Source of the DNA: Saprospiraceae bacterium
GTDB lineage: Bacteria > Bacteroidota > Bacteroidia > Chitinophagales > Saprospiraceae
Length of the DNA: 5,687 bases
Assembly: GCA_007134625.1 (NCBI GenBank)
Contig: SLKL01000235.1
Location: forward strand, 1 to 5,687
Direction: 5' to 3'
The notes beneath the pieces are model-generated. The model saw only the letters and a list, made by a program, of their open reading frames with translations. It made no database searches and had not been told where the DNA came from. The position numbers were made by a program, and so were the translations under genes. Below, in pieces: positions 1 to 4,945 of this stretch (the first letter of the stretch is position 1; each line of letters begins with the position of its first letter).

Positions 1-84
1 ATCATGAAATCTCCTCACAGGGAAGAATACCAACAAAAAATCCTGGATTACTTTAATGAAATGAGCCGGAAGCAATACCATTAG
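1..84 (+). CDS. 3' end of an unidentified protein-coding gene (partial)
   Basis: Frame 1 is open from the window edge to a TAG at 82-84 and gives 27 residues, IMKSPHREEYQQKILDYFNE followed by MSRKQYH. The hydrophilic, helix-like tail (EYQQKILDYFNEM) looks like a real protein C-terminus and resembles the last helix of many alpha/beta-hydrolase or S9-peptidase-like proteins, but that is only an impression. Too little is present to assign a family. The gene points towards hflX but is separated from it by 444 bp of repeat-bearing non-coding DNA, so co-transcription is unlikely. Confidence 0.5.
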   Translation: MMKSPHREEYQQKILDYFNEMSRKQYH

Positions 85-250
85 CTTTTGACTCCCTCTT
101 CCGGAAAAATTAGCCCCTGACTATTGGCTATTGACTGCTCTCTTATTATTTCGAACGCATTTAAAGCCTTTTGTATGCATCTACTACTATACTATTTCAT
201 TATCTCCCCACCTATCCCCGGGACAAGCATTATTCATTACTCTTCTGCGA

Positions 251-350
251 TGTAGTGAGCTGTGGTGCAATGTGGTGCGCTGTAGTGCGCTGTGGTGAGC
301 GGAGCCGAACCAAGCGACTTGTAGTGAGCGAAGTCGAACTAAGTCGAAGG
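251..350. repeat. 10-bp-periodic imperfect tandem repeat tract
   Basis: From 251 to 300 there are five consecutive decamers: TGTAGTGAGC, TGTGGTGCAA, TGTGGTGCGC, TGTAGTGCGC and TGTGGTGAGC (consensus TGTRGTGMGC). The last opens a unit of about 29 bp, TGTGGTGAGC + GGAGCCGAAC + CAAGCGACT (291-319). It is followed by a diverged copy, TGTAGTGAGC + GAAGTCGAAC + TAAGTCGAAG (320-349). AAGTCGAA occurs at 331-338 and 341-348, again 10 bp apart. On the other strand the second half reads CTTCGACTTAGTTCGACTTCGCTCAC, the CTTCGAC..CGCTCA type of intergenic repeat often seen in Bacteroidota; that family link is from memory. The decamer expansion probably arose by slippage. Confidence 0.75.
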
Positions 351-422
351 ATCAACTTTCAATTATTCAGACCCCACTATATAAAATAAACCCGCATGCA
401 GTAAGCTTTCCCCTTTTTTTCT

Positions 423-430
423 TAGCTTTG
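423..430 (+). promoter_or_regulatory. Candidate -7 promoter element upstream of hflX
   Basis: TAGCTTTG matches the Bacteroidota -7 consensus TAnnTTTG exactly. No TTG/TTTG -33 box is seen at the usual spacing upstream, where the DNA is C/T-rich, so support rests on one element. Transcription would start near 435-438 and give a leader of about 90 nt containing the inverted repeat at 449-489. A second, poorer candidate, TACGTTTTG (471-479), has one extra base between TA and TTTG. Confidence 0.4.
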
Positions 431-446
431 TCTCATTGTGACATTC

Positions 447-491
447 AGCGGTCAATCATTGCGATAATAATACGTTTTGCCGTTGACCGTT
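447..491 (+). promoter_or_regulatory. Inverted repeat in the hflX leader (possible operator or stem-loop)
   Basis: CGGTCAA (449-455) is perfectly complementary to TTGACCG (483-489). The pairing can extend to about 10 bp (A447-T491 plus two G:T wobbles), with a loop of about 25-27 nt. A competing pairing, TCAATCA with TGATTGA (492-498), shares the left arm, so two alternative folds are possible. It lies 38 bp before the GTG start, downstream of the proposed promoter. Its function is unknown; a leader structure or a regulator binding site are both possible. Confidence 0.3.
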
Positions 492-528
492 TGATTGAAG
501 TCACGTTTTTTTAAAGTAAAATGATTTA

Positions 529-1752
529 GTGGAAAATAAGAATCCTTCAGATTGGAAAGTAGGTGAAAACTTGGCAGCAGGTATTGGAAAAGATGATGAA
601 AAAGCCATACTGGCAGCTGTAATTCACGGAGAAATGACAGAAACAGAAGCCATCGAACATCTCGATGAACTGGAATTTCTTGCCTTGACGGCAGGAGCAG
701 AAACGGTGGACAGATGCCTTCAGAAAATGGATCATCCGCACAGACGACATTATCTGGGAAGTGGTAAGCTTCAGGAGTTAAAAGAGATGGTGGAAAAACA
801 CGATGCCGGAATGGTTATATTCGATGATGACCTGACGGGCTCACAGATCAACAATATCGAAAAAGAACTCAAAGTAAAGATCGTTGATCGTAGCAGCCTC
901 ATTCTCGATATTTTTGCAAGGCGGGCACAGACGGCGCAGGCCAAAACTCAGGTAGAGCTTGCACAATTGCAGTATTTGCTTCCCAGACTTAGAGGTATGT
1001 GGACTCACCTTGAGCGACAGCGGGGTGGTATCGGTATGAGGGGTCCCGGTGAAAAAGAAATTGAGACGGATCGCCGTATTATCCGTACTAAAATCTCTCA
1101 GCTTCAGGACAAACTTCAGAAAATTGAGCTGCAAAATGAAACCCGCCGTAAGCAAAGGGGAAAAATGATACGCGTCTCTCTCGTGGGATATACTAATGTG
1201 GGAAAAAGTACCATTATGAATTTGCTGAGTAAGTCAGAGGTTTTCGCCGAGGACAAACTTTTTGCTACACTTGACACCACAGTTCGTAAAGTAGTCCTGG
1301 ACAGAACACCGTTTTTGCTGAGTGATACAGTCGGTTTTATCCGAAAACTTCCGCATCACCTTGTGGATAGTTTTAAGTCCACCCTTGACGAGGTCAGGGA
1401 ATCCGATATTCTCGTGCATGTCGTGGATATCGCGCATCCACAATACGACGATCATATTCAGACGGTCAATCAAACGTTGAGCGATCTCGATACACAGGAC
1501 AAACCCACCATCATGGTTTTTAACAAGATGGATCTGTATCGGAAAATGAATTTTGATGCACTGCTGGAAGAATCTGAAAAGCAAGAAATCGAAGGTGAAC
1601 TAAAGCAGTCTTTCCAAAAAAAGTACGGTGAAGATTTTGTGATGATATCCGCTCATACCAAAGAAAACCTGAACGAACTCAGATCAATTTTGCTAAAAAA
1701 GGTCACCTCGGAATACCACCGAAAATATCCATATATCGCTAAACAATGGTGA
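529..1752 (+). CDS. hflX: GTPase HflX (ribosome-associated)
   Basis: This 407-residue protein belongs to the HflX branch of the Obg/TRAFAC GTPases. The family binds the 50S subunit near the peptidyl-transferase centre and splits or rescues stalled 70S ribosomes under heat and related stress. The N-terminal HflX domain spans about 25-165 (GSGKLQELKEM at 77-87; a helical stretch at 135-165). The family signature GGIGMRGPGEKEIETDRR is at 166-183 and a coiled coil at about 184-213. The G domain follows: G1 GYTNVGKST (220-228), switch I FATLDTTVRK (245-254), G3 DTVGF (266-270), G4 NKMD (332-335), G5 SAHT (374-377). The length is normal for Bacteroidota. The start is GTG: the only ATG nearby (521) is followed by a stop one codon later, and starting at the in-frame ATG at 634 would remove the conserved segment before EAIEHLDELEFLALTAGAETV. 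The next gene is 100 bp downstream with no promoter seen, so read-through is possible. Confidence 0.95.
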   Translation: MENKNPSDWKVGENLAAGIGKDDEKAILAAVIHGEMTETEAIEHLDELEFLALTAGAETVDRCLQKMDHPHRRHYLGSGKLQELKEMVEKHDAGMVIFDDDLTGSQINNIEKELKVKIVDRSSLILDIFARRAQTAQAKTQVELAQLQYLLPRLRGMWTHLERQRGGIGMRGPGEKEIETDRRIIRTKISQLQDKLQKIELQNETRRKQRGKMIRVSLVGYTNVGKSTIMNLLSKSEVFAEDKLFATLDTTVRKVVLDRTPFLLSDTVGFIRKLPHHLVDSFKSTLDEVRESDILVHVVDIAHPQYDDHIQTVNQTLSDLDTQDKPTIMVFNKMDLYRKMNFDALLEESEKQEIEGELKQSFQKKYGEDFVMISAHTKENLNELRSILLKKVTSEYHRKYPYIAKQW

Positions 1753-1800
1753 TACTATGTAGCCTGCATACACAAAGGTGAGAAGACAAGCAAAGAAGAG

Positions 1801-1836
1801 GATCCTGAAAGGGTCATACATGTCGTAAATAGTTAC
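1801..1836 (-). repeat. Palindromic intergenic repeat module, copy 1
   Basis: GATCCTGAAAGGGTC (1801-1815) folds into a 6-bp stem with a GAA loop and one G:T pair. It is followed by ATACAT and GTCGTAAATAGTTAC (1822-1836). On the minus strand the order is GTAACTATTTA, a 10-nt spacer, then the GACCC hairpin. The same order is seen on the plus strand at 4619-4650 with a 6-nt spacer. The hairpin plus flank (1801-1821) matches 4636-4656 at 19 of 21 positions. It lies in the gap between hflX and the aminopeptidase gene, ending 16 bp before that ATG, so it would sit in the leader of any transcript entering the peptidase gene. Confidence 0.6.
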
Positions 1837-1852
1837 ATAAAAAAACCACTTA

Positions 1853-2950
1853 ATGAAAACCATAGAAGAAAAATACGCAGATCTGCTACTCAACTACTGT
1901 CTGGATCTAAAAGACGGAAACAGCCTTTTTATTACCACCACTTTTGAAGGGCAACCCCTTTTGAAAGAGGTCTATCGGAAGGCTGTGGAAATGGGAGTAA
2001 AAACCGAAGTCAATATCGAATTTCCGGGTAAACAGGAGATCTTTATGAAAAACGCCAAAGAGAGTTTATTGGACGAAAAACCTGTTTTCAGTTCCATAGC
2101 TTTCCGTGATTTTGATGCTTTTTTGAATATACGTGCGCCCTATAATCTCAGGGAAACAAGTGGCATTGACCCCAAGCGATCTGCCCGCCGACAAAAAGCC
2201 ATGAAGGAAATCAATGATCTGTATTTTTCCAGAACAGCAGACGGTTCTATGCGCAGGACGCTTTGCGAGTATCCGACTCAGGCTTCGGCTCAGAATTCAG
2301 GTATGTCACTGGATGATTTTAAAAACTTTGTATTCGATGCCTGCAGGCTTTACGATGAAAATCCGGAGCAAAGCTGGTTGGAGGTGCGCAAGGAACAACA
2401 GCGGATAGTCGATCACCTCAATCAGGTGAGTGAAGTACAGTACAAAGGGCCCAATATCGACATCCGTTTTGGTACAAAAGGACGGGTATGGATCAATTCT
2501 GACGGCAGAGCCAACATGCCTTCAGGCGAGGTATTCAGTGCTCCCATAGAAGACGATGTACATGGCTATGTGAAGTTTTCTTATCCGGCTATTTTCAGAG
2601 GCGAGGAAGTTGAAAACATAGAACTATGGGTGGAAAAAGGCGAAATAGTCAAATGGGATGCGACGCGTGGCAAGGACTTTCTGGATCAGGTTTTTGCCAT
2701 ACCCGGTTCGCGCAGATTTGGTGAAGTGGCGATTGGTACCAATTATCGAATACAACGCATGACACGCAATATTTTATTCGATGAAAAAATAGGTGGTACC
2801 ATCCACATGGCTATTGGTCAATCATACTTACAGACCGGAGGCAAAAATAATTCCTCCATCCATTGGGATATGATTACTGACATGACTCAGGATAGCGAAA
2901 TCCTGACGGATGGAGAACCGATTTACCGCAATGGAAAGTTTTTGATTTAG
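1853..2950 (+). CDS. M29-family metallo-aminopeptidase (AmpS/PepS-type)
   Basis: This 365-residue cytoplasmic protein belongs to peptidase family M29 (thermophilic metalloprotease family), dinuclear-metal aminopeptidases that remove N-terminal residues from peptides. The metal ligands known from AmpS/AmpT can be placed: Glu226 in NMPSGEVFSAP, Glu291 in GEVAIGTN, His318 in GGTIHMAIGQSY, and His337/Asp339 in SSIHWDM. The catalytic Tyr325 sits seven residues after His318, as in the characterised enzymes. YPTQASAQNSGMS (140-152) matches the conserved YPT..yAq.aGms stretch of the N-terminal half. It has no signal peptide or membrane segment, and the length is slightly short for the family (about 370-415). 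The ATG start gives a natural N-terminus (MKTIEEKYADLLLNYCLDLK). It lies 100 bp after hflX with a repeat hairpin between them. The family is clear; substrate preference cannot be read. Confidence 0.93.
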   Translation: MKTIEEKYADLLLNYCLDLKDGNSLFITTTFEGQPLLKEVYRKAVEMGVKTEVNIEFPGKQEIFMKNAKESLLDEKPVFSSIAFRDFDAFLNIRAPYNLRETSGIDPKRSARRQKAMKEINDLYFSRTADGSMRRTLCEYPTQASAQNSGMSLDDFKNFVFDACRLYDENPEQSWLEVRKEQQRIVDHLNQVSEVQYKGPNIDIRFGTKGRVWINSDGRANMPSGEVFSAPIEDDVHGYVKFSYPAIFRGEEVENIELWVEKGEIVKWDATRGKDFLDQVFAIPGSRRFGEVAIGTNYRIQRMTRNILFDEKIGGTIHMAIGQSYLQTGGKNNSSIHWDMITDMTQDSEILTDGEPIYRNGKFLI

Positions 2951-2992
2951 GAGTGCCCGGAGTTGCTTCAATACCGATTTAAGTAATATTCT

Positions 2993-3000
2993 TATATTTG
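2993..3000 (+). promoter_or_regulatory. -7 promoter element for the thioredoxin-like lipoprotein pair
   Basis: TATATTTG is an exact TAnnTTTG match, 11 bp before the ATG of the first lipoprotein gene. Transcription would begin about 3005-3007, giving a very short leader. A TTG at 2963-2965 is 27 bp upstream, longer than the usual -33/-7 spacing, so the -33 element is doubtful. It falls in the only gap (61 bp) between the aminopeptidase and lipoprotein genes, which argues that the pair has its own transcript. Confidence 0.5.
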
Positions 3001-3011
3001 TCAAAAAAACA

Positions 3012-3422
3012 ATGAGAATATTTTCTATCCTATTCCTTAGCCTTCTTTTTCTGACAGCATGCAGCAAAGACGACGACAATGGCGATCAAAGCCACGCTCT
3101 TTTCATAGAAGTTGAATCACTTGAACAAATTCAGGAGAAGTTGGAAAGTGGGGTTAATTTGGTTTTCTTCTACTCCCCTTCGTGCAGTATCTGCAACAGA
3201 CAACGCCCGCTTATTGCGGAAATAATAGGTGATGCAGACCTTGATCAGGTAGCTTTTCTTCAGAATAACAATGACAACCTCTCCAATGTGGCTCAGTATT
3301 ATGGAGTAAGTGGGCATCCCGTAATCTTATTTTTCAAAGACGGTGATGAAAAAGATCGCCTACTTGGAGGTGGACACGAAGCTGATAAATTAAAAAATAT
3401 GCTTCTCGATCTTATGGACTGA
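3012..3422 (+). CDS. Thioredoxin-fold lipoprotein with CxxC active site
   Basis: This 136-residue protein is predicted to be an exported lipoprotein. A short signal peptide (MRIFSILFLSLLFLTAC) ends in the lipobox LTAC with lipidated Cys17. The mature protein starts CSKDDD, which resembles the Bacteroidota lipoprotein export signal (lysine plus two acidic residues after Cys) and suggests display on the outer face of the outer membrane. The thioredoxin fold follows: strand VNLVFFYSP (48-56), redox motif CSIC (58-61), the long helix, and the cis-proline loop SGHP (Pro103) before strand VILFFKDG. A GGGH motif (119-122) precedes the final helix. At about 119 mature residues it is a minimal single-domain thioredoxin with an intact pair of cysteines, so it could act as a thiol-disulfide oxidoreductase or a disulfide sensor. 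It is followed after 30 bp by a diverged paralogue with no promoter between, so one operon. Substrate and redox partner are unknown. Confidence 0.85.
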   Translation: MRIFSILFLSLLFLTACSKDDDNGDQSHALFIEVESLEQIQEKLESGVNLVFFYSPSCSICNRQRPLIAEIIGDADLDQVAFLQNNNDNLSNVAQYYGVSGHPVILFFKDGDEKDRLLGGGHEADKLKNMLLDLMD

Positions 3423-3452
3423 TTCTTTTATCCACCTTGAAAACCATCAATT

Positions 3453-3851
3453 ATGAGAGTAACCTTAATCCTTTTCCTTAGTGCCCTCCTTTTCATTGGC
3501 TGTAAAAAAGACGATGATCAACCTACGAATTTGATTGAAATCAATTCTTTTGAAATGTATCAAAGTATAAGAGCAAGTGGGGTGAATGTAGTTTTCTTCT
3601 ATTCGCCAACGAGTACTGTTTGTCGTATGCAGCGCCCTGCTCTTGAGGGTTTAGTTGGTGATGAGGACCTCCCCGGTGTTAAGTTTTATCAGACGATAAA
3701 CGAAGGATTTGAGTCATTTGGATGGGTGTTTGGAATCAGTGGATACCCGGTAATCGTATTTCATAAAAACTCCAGAGAACAAGCAAGGCTTACCGGAGGT
3801 GGACATTCAAGTGAGAAGATTAAAGAAATTCTATTGAACCTTTTGGATTAA
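3453..3851 (+). CDS. Thioredoxin-fold lipoprotein paralogue with SxxC site
   Basis: This 132-residue lipoprotein has signal peptide MRVTLILFLSALLFIGC with lipobox FIGC (Cys17) and mature start CKKDDD, again a lysine-acidic surface-export type signal. From SGVNVVFFYSP to the C-terminal LD it aligns without gaps to the preceding protein over 91 residues, with about 43 identities (47%), so the two arose by tandem duplication. The key difference is the active site: the first protein's CSIC is here STVC (54-57), so the nucleophilic first cysteine is serine while the second (Cys57) remains. The cis-proline (Pro99, SGYP) and GGGH (115-118) are kept, and the frame is intact, so it is not a decaying gene. 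One cysteine cannot carry out the dithiol exchange of thioredoxin by itself. It could make mixed disulfides, bind a ligand, pair with its neighbour, or have only a structural role. Confidence 0.83.
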   Translation: MRVTLILFLSALLFIGCKKDDDQPTNLIEINSFEMYQSIRASGVNVVFFYSPTSTVCRMQRPALEGLVGDEDLPGVKFYQTINEGFESFGWVFGISGYPVIVFHKNSREQARLTGGGHSSEKIKEILLNLLD

Positions 3852-3860
3852 TGAATAAAC

Positions 3861-4415
3861 TTAAAACTGACTAAAATCCTCCAACAACCTCTCGAGTTCT
3901 TTTCTTAATTCCTCATCCATAATTTCATTTTTTTCTACCCATTCATAAATTCTGGATATAGGCATTTTTTCCGGAAAAATAATGAGTCCCAGGTAATTGA
4001 GAATATCAGAAAGATGGTCGAGTCCTCTGATATTTCCGGCCCTTCCGGATGCCACGCCAATGAGGCAACCTTTTTTGTGAAAGAAATTTTCCTTGTACTT
4101 TCTAACGGAGATAGCGTCGATAAAAAGTTTGAGAATACCGGGCATACTCCCATTGTATTCCGGCACTACGAAAATGTAATGGGTGGTTTTTTCCGAAAAA
4201 AACCTATCCTGCAGTTCACTCAGCTTTTCGTGTTGTCCTTCCTCGCTATATTCAGAATTGGACAGCCATTCAAGAGGAACTTTTGACAAGTCGAGCAGAT
4301 CAATGTCATAGGATTTTTCCACACCCTTTTTATACAAAAAAGAGGAGATCAAAGCAGTCTGACTACCCGGTCTGTCTGTGGAGGAGATCAAAGTAATTTT
4401 AGGCGTATTTTTCAA
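3861..4415 (-). CDS. NADPH-dependent FMN reductase-family flavoprotein
   Basis: About 184 residues from the TTG at 4415, with a flavodoxin-like fold of the NADPH-dependent FMN reductase/quinone (chromate, azo) reductase family. These cytoplasmic enzymes use FMN to move electrons from NAD(P)H to quinones, flavins or other acceptors. From that start, the FMN phosphate-binding loop after strand 1 is SSTDRPGSQT (11-20). The flavin-contacting PEYNGSMPGILKLFIDAI is at 85-102, where PEYN..pg.LKn.iD is the family hallmark. GVASGRAGNIRGLDHL (120-135) is the third conserved loop. The frame has no ATG between the upstream stop (4488-4490) and the first motif. TTG at 4415 gives the usual MKNTPKITLISS start and an A-rich leader; TTG at 4460 would add a basic 15-residue extension. 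A weak promoter-like AAAATTTG reads on the minus strand at 4484-4477. It is convergent with the lipoprotein operon, 9 bp apart. The substrate is not predictable. Confidence 0.88.
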   Translation of the reverse strand: MKNTPKITLISSTDRPGSQTALISSFLYKKGVEKSYDIDLLDLSKVPLEWLSNSEYSEEGQHEKLSELQDRFFSEKTTHYIFVVPEYNGSMPGILKLFIDAISVRKYKENFFHKKGCLIGVASGRAGNIRGLDHLSDILNYLGLIIFPEKMPISRIYEWVEKNEIMDEELRKELERLLEDFSQF

Positions 4416-4635
4416 TTTAATAGATTTTATTAAAAGATTATTTTTCCGGAATCTAGACAAGATAGAACGAAAAAAGCAAATTTTGGTTTACCATCGAAAT
4501 CATAGAATAATATATTAAGGTTTTGAATTGGTGGCAAACAGTGCAAAGGAGTAAGATTTGAGGTAAAAAATGATTCTATATTGCCCCAATTTTTAAATTT
4601 CATTCATTTATAAATTTCGTAACTATTTAGTAGAA

Positions 4636-4650
4636 GACCCTGAAAGGGTC
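4636..4650. repeat. GACCCT-GAA-AGGGTC hairpin, copy 2
   Basis: Perfect 6-bp stem GACCCT (4636-4641)/AGGGTC (4645-4650) with a 3-nt GAA loop. It matches the hairpin at 1801-1815 except for one base. There is no T-tract after it and no gene reads into it, so it is not a typical terminator. Confidence 0.7.
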
Positions 4651-4654
4651 CTAC

Positions 4655-4689
4655 ATTAATAACCACGGGCATCTCCCGTGGTTATTAAT
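4655..4689. repeat. Perfect 15-bp stem-loop (CCACGGG/CCCGTGG type)
   Basis: ATTAATAACCACGGG (4655-4669) is exactly complementary to CCCGTGGTTATTAAT (4675-4689) with loop CATCT. This is the strongest hairpin in the window. It lies between two divergently transcribed genes and lacks a following T-run on either strand, so transcription termination is unlikely to be its main role. It resembles palindromic REP-type repeats common in Bacteroidota intergenic regions; that link is from memory. Confidence 0.8.
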
Positions 4690-4693
4690 CTGA

Positions 4694-4732
4694 AAATCTC
4701 ACAAATTCATGCCTTTGGCTTGATCGAGATTT
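4694..4732. repeat. Two-tier stem-loop
   Basis: The outer stem is AAATCTC (4694-4700) with GAGATTT (4726-4732), 7 bp. An internal bulge leads to an inner stem TCATGCC (4707-4713) with GGCTTGA (4717-4723), with one T-T mismatch and a TTT loop. Each stem is weak alone; the nesting makes it more credible. Confidence 0.45.
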
Positions 4733-4737
4733 GGCGG

Positions 4738-4764
4738 GATTTTTGCATTAAAAAAGCAAAAATC
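4738..4764. repeat. 9-bp perfect inverted repeat
   Basis: GATTTTTGC (4738-4746) pairs perfectly with GCAAAAATC (4756-4764) across a 9-nt ATTAAAAAA loop. It is the fourth stem-loop inside the 188-bp element. It is A/T-rich, so on its own it could be chance. Confidence 0.5.
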
Positions 4765-4888
4765 ATGACAAAATTTATGCGATATCTAGGGTCGTAATAG
4801 TTACGTTTTTTCAAGTTATTGTTCACCCCTTTAAAAACCCATAAATGCCTTTAAGGTTTAGTCATTTCCTTTTCTGCTTTTTAAAGAT

Positions 4889-4896
4889 TAACTTTG
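4889..4896 (+). promoter_or_regulatory. -7 promoter element for the UPF0173-parA operon
   Basis: TAACTTTG followed by CA is an exact TAnnTTTG match, with the commonly seen trailing CA. Transcription would start near 4901-4903, leaving a leader of about 45 nt before the ATG at 4946, where TAGGAAAA lies just upstream of the start. No convincing -33 TTG is visible at normal spacing. It is the best promoter candidate in the window. Confidence 0.6.
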
Positions 4897-4945
4897 CAGT
4901 CCGATTCAAGAAAATTATTTCTAATCTTCATAAAATTTAGGAAAA

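Larger units (their letters stand above)
85..528. other. Non-coding intergenic region upstream of hflX
   Basis: This 444-bp stretch has no convincing gene. It holds, in order: a short run of quasi-repeats around 117-136 (TGACTATTGGCTATTGACT) with a weak TAGCC/GGCTA inverted repeat (111-115/126-130); a 10-bp-periodic repeat tract (251-350); a T-rich tract (413-421); a TAGCTTTG promoter-like box (423-430); and an inverted repeat (449-455/483-489) in the presumed hflX leader. A 72-codon open frame at 171-389 runs through the repeats and has repeat-derived, cysteine-rich content, so it is not called. Confidence 0.6.
4618..4805. repeat. 188-bp structured repeat element with terminal inverted repeats
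   Basis: CGTAACTATT (4618-4627) and AATAGTTACG (4796-4805) are perfect 10-bp inverted repeats bounding the segment. Inside are four successive stem-loops: 4636-4650, 4655-4689, 4694-4732 and 4738-4764. The right end is itself locally palindromic (CGTAA-TAG-TTACG, 4793-4805). The left part (GTAACTATTTA plus GACCC hairpin) recurs in inverted orientation at 1801-1836. The layout fits a MITE-like or REP/BIME-like non-autonomous element, or less likely a structured RNA gene. No transposase and no unambiguous target duplication are visible (flanks are TTT on both sides within T-rich DNA). Confidence 0.5.
4461..4945. other. Divergent intergenic region between the FMN reductase-family and UPF0173 genes
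   Basis: 485 bp of AT-rich DNA with no convincing gene. 4461-4617 shows nothing beyond the weak minus-strand promoter candidate. 4618-4805 is a structured repeat element. 4806-4888 is T-rich with no feature I can support. 4889-4896 is the promoter of the rightward operon. The only open frame inside the element is a 10-codon stretch at 4765-4797, not called. Confidence 0.6.

Noticed and set aside
111..130. TAGCC/GGCTA inverted repeat as a terminator for the first partial gene
   Set aside because: Only a 5-bp stem with a 10-nt loop and no T-run directly after it.
251..350. CRISPR array
   Set aside because: The units are contiguous 10-bp repeats with no spacers of regular length and no cas genes nearby.
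171..389. 72-codon plus-strand open frame upstream of hflX
   Set aside because: It runs through the 10-bp tandem repeat tract, its composition is repeat-derived (CDVVSCGAMWCAVVRCGERS), and no domain or start context supports it.
841..1584. Minus-strand open frames of 104 and 116 codons inside hflX
   Set aside because: Shadows of a strongly conserved GTPase gene; their translations show no recognisable motifs.
1753..1852. A separate promoter for the aminopeptidase gene
   Set aside because: No TAnnTTTG match was found in this gap; the only structure is the repeat module.
4014..4286. 90-codon plus-strand open frame opposite the FMN reductase-family gene
   Set aside because: The minus-strand frame has all family motifs (SSTDRPGS, PEYNGSMP, GVASGRAGN); this frame is its antisense shadow.
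4655..4689. The 15-bp hairpin as a rho-independent terminator
   Set aside because: No T-run follows on either strand, and the flanking genes are divergent so neither transcript reaches it.
4765..4797. 10-codon open frame (MTKFMRYLGS) inside the structured element
   Set aside because: Too short, overlaps the right terminal repeat, and has no supporting start signal; most likely chance, though a relic of a mobile gene cannot be excluded.
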